Assembly (NCBI GenBank): GCA_030770545.1
Contig: CM061100.1
Location: 3,975,501 to 4,039,500 of the forward strand
Reading direction: 5' to 3'
DNA: 64,000 nucleotides
Source: Macropodus opercularis
Lineage: Eukaryota; Chordata; Actinopteri; Anabantiformes; Osphronemidae
The position numbers and the translations under genes are program-made. Every line of letters begins with the position of its first letter. The stretch's first letter is position 1. Positions 34,482-44,359 of the stretch are shown here, piece after piece. Under the pieces are notes generated by a model. It was not told the origin of the DNA and did not search any database. It saw only the letters and a list, made by a program, of their open reading frames with translations.

Positions 34482-35651
34482 ATGACGACTCTGGATGACA
34501 AGTTACTGGGCGAGAAGCTGCAGTACTACTACAGCAGCAGTGAGGATGAGGGCAGCGATAACGAAGATGATGACAAGACCATCCGGGACGCCAATCCCAG
34601 CGTCAATGAACCGGAGATAGACTACAGTGCAGATGGAAGTGCTGTCAACACAGGTAGCTGATGTGAATATTAAAGCCGTTTTAAAGTAAGAAAGCTGTTT
34701 TTGTTTTTTTTAATACCAATTGGTTATTTACTCTGTTGATATTGACGCTGTCTTTTCCATCTCAGGACCAAAGGGTGTGATCAATGACTGGAGGAAATAC
34801 AAGCAGCTGGAGGTAGAGCAGAAACAAGAGCAGAAGAAAGAGATGGAGAGATTGATCAAGAAGCTGTCGATGACCTGCCGCTCTGACCTCGATGAGAAAA
34901 AAGAGCAGGAGAAACAGAATGAGATGAAAGATAAAATCAAAAGCAAAGTAAGTAGGATGGGGACAAAAAACTACATGGACAAGAAATGCTGTGAAACTGT
35001 GCCACATTTGCTGAACACAGGCAAAATGGTAATTAGTGAAAACATTAACATTAGTGGAATCCCTGTGCTTTGTACTCTACTTTACAGATGACCATGCAGG
35101 AGTACAACATGCTCCAGGAAGAGGAAGATGATGAAGACTTCCTGCAGCATTACCGTATGCAGCGCATCGAAGAGATGCGGCGGCAGCTCTGCCGTGGTAA
35201 ACGCTTCGAGAAGGTGTACGAACTTAACAGTGGAGAAGACTTTCTGGAGGCTTTAGACAAGGAAGACAAGAGCACACTGGTAATGATCCACATCTATGAG
35301 CCAGACGTCCCAGGCTGTGAAGCCATGAGTGGCAGCCTGCTGTGTTTGGCTCAGGAATACCCACTGGTGAAGTTCTGCAGCGTCCGCAGCTCAGCCATCA
35401 GCACCAGTGCACTGTTCAGAGACAGTGCTCTGCCTGCTCTACTAGTTTACAAAGCAGGAGACCTGATCGGCAACTTTGTGCGACTCACCGACCAGCTTGG
35501 TGAAGATTTCTTTGCTATTGACCTGGAAGCCCTGCTGCAGGAGTATGGCTTACTACCTGACAAACCTCCCATAGTCCCAAAGACGGTTCGGAATGGAGCC
35601 ATCATACAGAACACTGTGAGTGATGAGGACTCTGACCTTGATATAGACTAG
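34482..35651 (+). CDS. pdcl: PDCL, phosducin-like protein (PhLP1)
   Basis: Co-chaperone that works with the CCT chaperonin to fold G-beta subunits and assemble G-beta-gamma dimers. Exons 34482-34653, 34766-34947 and 35088-35651 join in phase to 918 bases, 305 aa (human 301). The start MTTLDDKLLGEKLQYYYSSS is nearly identical to human. It is followed by an acidic stretch (SEDEGSDNEDDD, a typical CK2 target), then GPKGVINDWRKYKQLE (the conserved G-beta-contacting helix 1), a charged coiled-coil region, and a thioredoxin-like domain (STLVMIHIYEPDVPGCEAM to GNFVRLTDQLGEDFFAIDLE). The end DEDSDLDID matches the acidic tail of PhLP1. In human, PDCL is close to PTGS1, matching the order here. Confidence 0.97.
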
Positions 35652-35802
35652 AGCCATAATGTCTTAGATGCATTATGTGTTGGGACATACACAGTCTGCA
35701 TGGACTATAGGTCATTTCCATGTATGTGAACCCCCTGTAGTGATGAAAGACTGATCCAGGATTTACATTTCTCATTTACACAATATACCAGAACCAAAAG
35801 TA

Positions 35803-35808
35803 AATAAA
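35803..35808 (+). terminator. Polyadenylation signal of PDCL
   Basis: AATAAA about 150 bases after the stop codon. A second AATAAA near 36085-36090 could serve a longer 3' UTR. Confidence 0.6.
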
Positions 35809-36310
35809 GGTGAAACACAAATATCACTGCCCAGTGGGTGATCATCATTCCAATGTATTCAAAAAAGGAAATGTTATTGTTATTATTAAGAATCTGTTGT
35901 TATGCACATTTGAAAAGCTGTAGGTGTTAGGTTAAATGTCAAATATTTATTATAACACTGTGTCCTTTCATGTGCATCTGCATTGTTTTATTTCTTTCTC
36001 TCTGTAGATGAAGCATTCTGTCCAACCCAACTATAAGTTAATTTTATAACTTTTATATGTGCTGTGCTGTTTGGAATAGTGGGAAAATAAACTGTAAATT
36101 GTTTGGAGTTTCTGCTTGTTGTATTTTTATTTATCAAAAAAGTAGAGTAGCAGATTGAACTATACTTTGCTTACAAAGGGGAATAATCAAACAAATCCCA
36201 TGGTTTAACCTTTCATACCATTGGAAAACAGTTGTTGTTACTACTCAGTGGATGCCAGGCTAATGTAGCCTACAAACAGTTCATCATCATCAGGAGGACG
36301 CAGGGTAATG

Positions 36311-37505
36311 TCAGCAGAAGGGGGGGTGCTTCTTCACGGAGGGCGGCAGCAGCAGCAGCACTGTGCAGGTCGTGTCCACAAAAGGCATGTTCCAACAAGA
36401 GATGAGTTTCTGCACTGATGCCTGCCAGGAAAGCAAAAGCTCCACATTATCACATACAGGGTCTTTTAAGATCTATTAGACAAACATGGTGCTGCTAGAA
36501 AGTTCTGTGTGAGAGTTGATTAACAAACCATTTCATTATCCCTCTGGTGCTTACATGACCCATAAAGCCTAACTGCACACTGCATAGCTGTGAAATCAAT
36601 GCCAACTAATGGTATGGCCTCTACCACGACTTGCCCGCTCAATGCAATCTGCTGGAAACCTTTCACAACTGCTTTCAGACCTAAGATCACAAAAATGTTT
36701 CACGGTAAAGCAGTGGTACACACCATGCTCTGACCATTCCTCCCACAGGTGCTGCATATCCTCAGCATGATGCTCGTGGTGTTCATGATGCTCTGGGTCT
36801 GTGGGGAACACAGAAGAGCTATGTCACAATAAAATACCACAATGTGCACATATATAGGTGCATGATAAGTAAATAATACATCAGTATTTGCATCTAACAG
36901 TGGAAGGAAAAAAGAATAGTGACTGAACAAAGAGTAGTTAAAGGACTGAGGGAAAAGGGTAAAAACAGAAAATTACAAAAATAAAAATAAAGGCGAAAAA
37001 TGTGATGTCCTCAGGTAACAGAACATTTAAAAGTCAAAACGCAAATGAGCTTATGTAAAACTTCTGTAAAACTGAATATCATGTGCATTAAATGCTGTGC
37101 ACAGATTGTTCTTTAATTTGATTTAAATGCTACTTTCATATACGCAAGCAGTTTGTATGTGTAGTTAAATACAGGGTAGCACAATATTGTGTCAAAAAAT
37201 GTGTACAGTCAAAACGTATTATCAAATGAAAAGAAAATGTCTCTTAGAAATACAATACAAAATGACCCATTAAATGTTTTAACAGTATTTTATATTTAAT
37301 AGAAATAGGAAAGAGTACCATTGGAGTGATGCCAGAGCATGCGTTTGAGATCTCTCAGGGCTTGAGTGAGGTTCTCCAGCTGGTCATGGAGGTGGATGTT
37401 CTCCTCTATCAGTTCGTGAATTGTATCTTGAAGCTCAAAACTCCCAATTTGTAGAACCAGCACAGACAGCGGCACGAAGAACAGCACCAGCCGTAGTCCT
37501 CTCAT
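36311..37505 (-). CDS. Unnamed small secreted/anchored coiled-coil protein, probable frameshift in last exon
   Basis: I do not recognise this gene. Exons 37505-37319, 36798-36724 and 36414-36311 join in phase (121 aa as read). Residues about 3-22 (GLRLVLFFVPLSVLVLQIG) form a signal peptide or membrane anchor. Next is a short amphipathic coiled coil (IHELIEENIHLHDQLENLTQ) with an N-glycosylation site (NLT), then a His/Glu-rich segment (EHHEHHEHHAED) that could bind metal. In the last exon the frame stops at 36311-36313, just after a run of seven C (G on the plus strand, 36320-36326). With six C the frame would continue into SADITLRPPDDDELFVGY and stop at 36241-36243. That tail looks protein-like, so the C7 run is either a sequencing error, a polymorphism or a real truncation. 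The acceptor of exon 3 was chosen by phase and is not certain. Confidence 0.6.
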
Positions 37506-38462
37506 GGCGACCACAGATTACAGCCTCAATCACATCTTCACAAACACGCCATCATTTTGGAGACTTATCTGCATGCCATGGCGAACAAGATATGCTCCAC
37601 TCCACACAGAAATTAGTGGCTGGGGACAATTTATTGCTTAAACGCAAGGGGAGGTGACATCAGGGCCTTTGCTTTTCCAAAGCAATGGGTGGAAAGCTGC
37701 CAGTGGGCTGCTTGAAAATCTATCCAATGTTTCCACATCAGCGGGCACAGTGACAACCGCAAGAGACCCTGAAAATGCTCCAGCATGATCAACTCCAACT
37801 AAAAATTATGATTTACAATGTAGCTGTGCAACCTGAACATGCAGAGGTCCAGTTGGTCAACAAGTTATGTAAAATACATCTAAAGAGTACAAATACTAAA
37901 GTATGACCTTTCCACACCATCAGCACAGTTAATCAATAGACATCCCAGTATTTAATTAGTCACATGCAGTACAACATGGACACATTTGAGCGGAGACCAC
38001 ACTGAAGTGTTTCCAGTGGATCCATTTATAGATGCATAAAAGCGACAGGGGCTTTGACAGGTATAGGCCAGGAAAACTAATTGACCCACTACTTCCAGTG
38101 AATCAATTCACTTACAGGTTAGAGATTTCAGACGACATTTATCATCAGTTAAAAATACCTGCAACATTTAATCTTGTATTTCAGACTAATGAGAACAGCT
38201 GTACTGAAATCCAGTTAAATACTTGCATCCTTTAGGTAAGCAATAGAAAGTGTGTAATTGTAAGACCAAGATAACCCATTCCTGACAACACTAATTCTTA
38301 AATTGTGTTTTACTAATTTATTGATACTTCTGTGCCATCAGATATATGGGAGCATCAGGACTTGACCCTCACACAGACATGAAAACAGCCAAAGTAACTT
38401 AGAGAACATTCAAAGTGAAGACTTGGAACAATTTGGTGGGGTTTTTTTTCCAAACAAAAATT
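37506..38462. other. Intergenic DNA upstream of the small coiled-coil gene
   Basis: No gene seen. The first 150 bases probably include the promoter and 5' UTR of the leftward small gene; the right end is just beyond the 3' end of RPL28. Confidence 0.5.
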
Positions 38463-38468
38463 TTTATT
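38463..38468 (-). terminator. Polyadenylation signal of RPL28
   Basis: AATAAA on the minus strand about 26 bases after the RPL28 stop codon. Confidence 0.8.
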
Positions 38469-38493
38469 TACTTATTTATCAAGCATGATCACT

Positions 38494-39545
38494 TTATGCT
38501 GTCTTGGTAGCCCTGGTGCGCTTCTTTTTAACCACAACAGGCTTCTGACTCTTCAGAATGGCACAGGCACGACGCAGGGCAGCCTGAGGGAAAATAAAAA
38601 ATAAATTCCTGGACGTTCTGAAATACAAACTCAAATACAGAATCATCTTAAAACCTTATACAAGGATAACGCTCACCATGCGCAAGTCCTTCCTGTATTT
38701 GTTCTTACGAATGATGTGCCTCAGGCTGCCGAGAGTGGCACGGGCGTTCTTGTTGATGGTGATCTTGTCATAACAAGTGGCGGGTTTGCGCTGGCCTGTG
38801 CAACAACAAAACACATTTTAAAATACACCAAAATATTTAGTACTAAATCATAAAAGCATATCAGACCATCATAACAGAACACAAAACTGTCTGAAACTTG
38901 TTTACATATTGCAGCACTGATGGGCACCGAGACTCAAACATATTTGTTTTCCTTGTAGCTAAATCAGTGTTGGAAATTGGAAATTAGTGAATGGAAAGAC
39001 AGAAAGAATTGAGCAATTACCGGCACGCTTCTTCAGCACCACGACAATACCCTTGCCATCGGCAGCTGGCTGCACACCTACAGTTTTCTGGTGTACCAAA
39101 CCATTGAAGCGGAAAGAGTTCCTGGCCTTCAGATTATTGGGCTCCTAATGAACAAAGCGAGGAAAGTCAGATCAGCAGTGGAGAGCTGGAGTTGTCACGG
39201 CTGACAGCTTCAAAACTGCCATACAAAGAGTTATTTCAGAGTTCTTGTATGTGCTGCGTTAGAATGATCTTGTAAGTAACACATGTAAAACATTTACGCA
39301 ACATGAATCCCAGACACACTTCGCATTTCACTCAGCACAGCAGCATTTTATAGACGAGGAATTCGTTCAAATCAGTATTAATCAACTATGAAATCATTTG
39401 CCGCTTGCAGTCGTCCTCGTAGAGCAGACTCATGCTGAAATGTCGTTTTGCCGCTTTTGCTTACTGTGCTGTAGGTCTGTCCGTTCCTCTTGATGAGGAA
39501 GCTGGAGCAGTTCCTGATGACCATCCACTGCAAATGGGCCGACAT
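38494..39545 (-). CDS. rpl28: RPL28, large ribosomal subunit protein eL28 (four coding exons)
   Basis: Structural protein of the 60S subunit. Coding exons 39545-39465, 39144-39021, 38795-38677 and 38583-38494 total 414 bases, a 137-aa protein, the same length as human. The start MSAHLQWMVIRNCSSFLIKR and the segments EPNNLKARNSFRFNGL, TVGVQPAADGKG, TINKNARATLGSLRHIIRKN and SQKPVVVKKKRTRATK are diagnostic. An acceptor (TTGCCTAG) lies 7 bases before the ATG, so translation starts in the second exon; a non-coding first exon near 40040-40070 supplies the 5' UTR. Confidence 0.98.
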
Positions 39546-40039
39546 GGTGAACCTAGGCAAACAAGACCACGCATTACAGATCAAACGCTCACAGCTTCCT
39601 TTCCAGTCGGTGTAAGGGACAACTATCCGGGACTTGCGTTAAGCGTGTTGGCTCAGTTTCACGCAATTTGTAATTCGCTATTGGGAATTTTGAATTAAAT
39701 GGCAGCATTTAGCCAGCGTCGTCCAATCTACAGGCCGTTTTAATAGGTTTTTATATATACGTAGGTGATGCAATGAACTATAATAAATAAATAAGCTCAA
39801 CTTGCTAACGTTAGCTCAACAGCTCAGCGCTTGAGCAGGACGAGGCCTAACCGGGGCGACATGCTCCCAAATAAATTAAACCACATTTCTACACTGTAGA
39901 GGACATTTTACAATCAAATGTTACATATAACAATCAACAACACAGTAACATAATACGTTATAGGCGCAAATATAAGTATACATAGAAAAACAAACGTAGT
40001 TTGATGAGCGGCTATTAGCAGCCGAAGCGACCACGTTAC

Positions 40040-40075
40040 CTTTTAGCGGAGGAAAAGGACCGGAGAGAGCGGAAA
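40040..40075 (-). promoter_or_regulatory. RPL28 first (non-coding) exon with TOP-like start
   Basis: On the minus strand CTCTCTCCGGTCCTTTTCCT leads into GCTAAAAG|GTAACG, a splice donor ending at 40040. The pyrimidine-rich start fits a ribosomal-protein TOP mRNA. Confidence 0.65.
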
Positions 40076-40629
40076 CCGCTTTACGAAACCTCTGTGTGAG
40101 ATCGTTGCGCGCGTACAGCTACATGTTGAACAATCGCTAGGACACAGCTCACGCTTTTTACATATATAAGATGTGTTTATAGAAAATTTGTTATATTTTC
40201 GTCAGGAATTGTAAAGTATGTTGGTGCCATTAAGAAAATTAAGTGTCAATGGAGTACTAATTAAACGCAAATTCGGCGGAGGAACACACCCTGGGGCAGC
40301 GACCGCGTTCTGACGTCATTACTATGCGCCTTCTGTTTACAGAGTCGTAGAACAATTTGCAGAAAAATAACAATTTTAACTTTAAGTGGGGTAGTCTTGC
40401 TTAGTAAGCGTGTGTGCAGAGGTCAAGTACACAATAAACAAGGAGATGAACTTTGTATCCTTGAGCAATTTTTTGCGTCCTGGTGCCGATTGTATATTTT
40501 TTGTGGCCTGAGTTTTGGAGGATGTGAAGTGAAAAGTTGTCAGAGGGAATGACCCTCTGGGACGCTCGTTTGAAAGATAAAACGTGTGATGTTACCGAGG
40601 AAGCAGCGGTTTGATGTGCGAATTCAAAC
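40076..40629. promoter_or_regulatory. Shared divergent promoter region, RPL28 / triple-MLLE gene
   Basis: About 550 bases separate the RPL28 start (leftward) from the first codon of the MLLE gene (rightward). The part nearest RPL28 contains CpG-bearing elements (GTTGCGCGCG near 40103; CTGACGTCATTA near 40310, a perfect CRE/ATF core). Regulation of both genes from here is inferred from geometry. Confidence 0.5.
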
Positions 40630-41950
40630 ATGATGAATGATGGAGAAGACCATGAGACACTTGGTGAGCAGCTTTACAGTCGGATTTATCCCAAACACAA
40701 CGAGTCTGCTGGAAAACTCACAGGTGAGGTGATCTTGGTGACACCATGAAGATTTTTGTTAAAGAAAAGGACAAAGACAAATGTGTTTTAAAATAGCACA
40801 CAAAATAAAAAACGTTTCAAAATGCATGTTGGAGTGTAGGTATGTTACTGGAGCTACCAGGTCCTGTCCTGAGTCAGATGCTGCAGGATGAGGTGATGCT
40901 GAGTGCAGCTGTGGAAAAAGCCCTCAAAGCCCTGCAGTCCCAGGAGCCCAGGTACAGCAGTGGCCAGTATGTAGAGACGCAGAGGTGAATGAAAAATTTC
41001 ACACAGTGGAAATGTTTTGACTTTTGAAATTGTCCCACTATTTATAGTAAGATAACATGTAAAGATGAGGATGAAGTGTCTGCGTCATCTGACTCTCTTG
41101 GAGAGCAGCTGTTTGAGCTGGTGGATGTTTACAACACTGGACAGTCACAAAAAATCACAGGTAAGCTTGGACTTCTTCTCTTGCCTACTTCATGGCATGT
41201 ATACATTTGATACACATCAGCAACAGTTTTACTTTATGTTGTCATAGAAAAAGCATTAGCTACTAATGTGTGATGAAAATATCCTTTGTTTTCTTCTATA
41301 GGAATGCTTCTGGAGCAGCACAAAGAGGCAGTTTTAAATCTTCTCTCAGACCCCAAACTGCTGGAAGAGCAAGTGAACCTTGCTGTGAAGACACTAAAAG
41401 AGTTTGTGACTTATTACTGTTTGTTAAACATAATTAATATGACAACACATTAATGCATGTCAGCCATTTCATTTCTCTTCAGATAGACTGTACATAAAAG
41501 ATTAGCTAAGAACTAATATTAATGTCCAATTAAACGTTAAACTAACTCTTCATAAAATAAAATAAAATAAAAAAACATTTTCCTGTTTTGTCTTCAGTCA
41601 GACTGTGGAAGAGACAGACATCAGTGACTCATCAGATACTGATGACACTGAGAGGCTGGGAGAGAAGCTCTTTTCACTGGTGGAGGCCATGGATTCACTT
41701 CATGCAAATGATATCACAGGTGAACTGATTTTGTCCGCATTTCCCATAAATCTTATAGATGCTTGTGGATGTTTCCTGTGGAGATGTTCAAATGTGTAAC
41801 TTAACAGCTTAACTAATGGTACCACTGCATCTATCTGTCTGTACAGGTATGCTGCTGGAGATGCACCCAGCTGCTCTCCAACAGCTGCTCAGTGACCACA
41901 CAATGTTAAAGGTTGCTGTTCAGAAAGCACAAGCAGCACTGCATACCTGA
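40630..41950 (+). CDS. Triple MLLE (PABC) domain protein without RRMs
   Basis: I do not know a named gene with this layout. Exons 40630-40723, 40840-40951, 41048-41160, 41302-41401, 41598-41719 and 41847-41950 join in phase to 645 bases, 214 aa. An in-frame TGA 18 bases before the ATG supports the start. Three MLLE domains, the peptide-binding C-terminal module of poly(A)-binding protein, occupy about residues 11-66, 86-139 and 160-213. Each begins LGE(Q/K)L, carries (L/I)TGMLLE, and ends in an alternating hydrophobic helix (LSAAVEKALKAL, LEEQVNLAVKTL, LKVAVQKAQAAL). Each domain is cut by a phase-1 intron between T and GMLLE, so the copies arose by exon duplication. Acidic Ser-rich linkers (CKDEDEVSASSDS, DISDSSDTDDTE) separate them. 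The protein could bind PAM2 motifs and compete with PABPC; this is inference. Splice sites at exons 2 and 4 are weaker than usual. Confidence 0.8.
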
Positions 41951-42918
41951 CACTCTACGCTTGAATAGAAGATGGAAACAAAGTATTACAAACAGGACTC
42001 ACTAATTTATCAGACTTCAGTAAACAGATATAATGCTTTGAGAAGCTAAAACATGACCTATTACATAACTAGTTGACATTTCTTTTTTAGTACCATTGAG
42101 TAAATGAAAGAGAGGACAATCATGGGCCTTGTGTAAATAACTCCTGAGTTTGGCTGGAACACAAATGGACACAGCCCTATTAGGTTTTCACTTTGCTGAT
42201 ATAGGATTGTAGATCTGGTATTTAATATTTATCTATATTGCTGAAGCTCTACAAGACGCCATTAGTTGTTGGTGAAAATACTGCATGGTGGCTTTACAGG
42301 TGACTCACCAATAAGAGTGTTATTAAGCATTTTTTTCAGTGTTGCCATCAGTCTCATTACTGATCACTGTATTGATTTTGTCGTGTTCTATGGATAATGT
42401 TGTAATTGTAATGTGCTGAAGTAATTTCACTGATATATAATACAACAGAATATACTGAATATACTGAAAACCATTACACTTGCTAAGAACCAGCCTCATC
42501 ATTGTTAGTTTAAAGCATGGTAGCACTGTGCCTAAATATAGATTTACTAACATGCTTACTGATTCATAATGTTGAAGTTGGAGTGTAAATAACCTGTTTT
42601 GTGCTTTTTCTTATTAACCATCAGGGCTAATCCCTGTAAGATGTATCACAGCTCTTTGATGGCAGTTTATTTCCAAAATATGTGAAGTTCAAACTGGAGT
42701 TTGAAGTGTTTAATCTGGTCGTAAAAGCTGGTGAGATCACATCTGTGTTTTTACACTGACTGTGTACGGAAATTAGATGGAAATGAAATGCAAATCTTAA
42801 ATCCCTTCACCAGCCATTTAAATGTTTGTCTAAAGCCAAAATATGTCATCTACTGCCTGATAAACATTAAAGTGCACTGTTTCACACGCGTTCGCTTTTA
42901 AAATGTTCTTAATGTGAT

Positions 42919-42924
42919 AATAAA
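42919..42924 (+). terminator. Possible polyadenylation signal of the triple-MLLE gene
   Basis: AATAAA about 970 bases after the stop codon, close to the expected 3' end of SEC16A arriving from the other side. Other earlier signals are possible. Confidence 0.45.
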
Positions 42925-44359
42925 TGAGCTTTTTAGAATCACGTTTGCATTGCTTTTGTTTTGTTGGTTCTCAGCTGACACAGACTTTTACAGCTTCTTA
43001 GCAAAGGAGAATTAAACAAATGTCTTGATCTATGTTAATTATAGTAATTTTATTTTATCACAGAACAGTCTGTAATGAATGAAACCAGTAGACATGCCTT
43101 TCAAAGTGCTACAGAGCGCAAAAAATATTTTATTACCATTTAGTTTTTGCTGTTTGTATTTAAGGTTTTAAATCAAGGATTTTACATGAGGAATTCTAAA
43201 CCTTTTAAAATCATAAACTGGTATCTACAAAAAATGTTGAATCTGAGTATTTGGGATGACATAACTAAACATAAATCAAGCAAAATTAAGTTTAGCAAGT
43301 ACATTTAGCTCTCATTTCACAATTAAGACAAAGATTTGTCTGCAGGAGTGGCCAATATAAACCATCATAACATGAATCCATGTGATTTCTAGCAAATCAT
43401 AAATGCATTTTGTCAAAGCTAATCAAACAAAAATCATTTGATCTTCACACACTCACACATTTGTATGCCTACAGCTTATAAATACCATCAATCTGATATA
43501 CAAATATTTGGATAGATTTGTTTTTAGTGACATTTAAAATGTATTTTTATTCCTGATTCCTGCTGCTCTGAAGACAACCCCTTGTGTGTCAACCTAACTT
43601 CTTCTATCTTCTTTAGAGTGAGGAGTTTTAGGGGCAGGAGGAAATAAATATCTGACATGAGCAGCATCCTAACACTGCAGGCTCCTGTGAAGTCATCACT
43701 ACTCTTGCTACTAGTCCTTAACTGGAGGGGGACTAAGGAAAAGCAAACACAGCAGACAATGCACTATTGACAAAAATCCTTCCCACATAAAAACAATCTC
43801 CAGTTGACAGAAGACTACTGAAGAGCTGCAAATGCACATGAGAGCAGTATAACAACATCATTTTAAAAAGGTGCCACTTTCTTTCTATCCATCACACATA
43901 CAATCAATAAAACATAGACATTGTGGACGTTAGACAGAAAGGTAAACCTAAAACAGGACCTGGGGTGATAATTCTTTTACCAGTGTTGCATTTGAGGGAA
44001 GCTTGCCAGGAGCAACATATTGATCTAAGTGAAGCCTAAATGAACATACAGATGTATAAATGCATCTATTAATAAGGTTTTATGTGTGGTAAAATCTGTC
44101 CATTGTCTTTTTGGATGCAGGAATAAGCCCTTCAACGAGACACCTTGCCTGCTGAAAATATACCAACAATATCCAGCAAATTAAAGAAAAGATGGCAGAG
44201 TTGTTAAGCTGTTTGACAAAGACTGACACAACGGAGACTGATTATGCTCTTCAGAAAGAAAAGTCCTTAAGACAGAGACCAGTATGTCCATGTGCTTGAT
44301 TTACTTCCAGGATATCACTCTATCCAACAAGTTTGCACAATCTCTCTGTAAGACGGCAT
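42925..44359. other. Tail-to-tail interval, mostly SEC16A 3' UTR
   Basis: No coding sequence. Minus-strand AATAAA hexamers occur near 43050 and 43130, so the SEC16A 3' UTR may be about 1.2-1.3 kb long. Confidence 0.5.
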
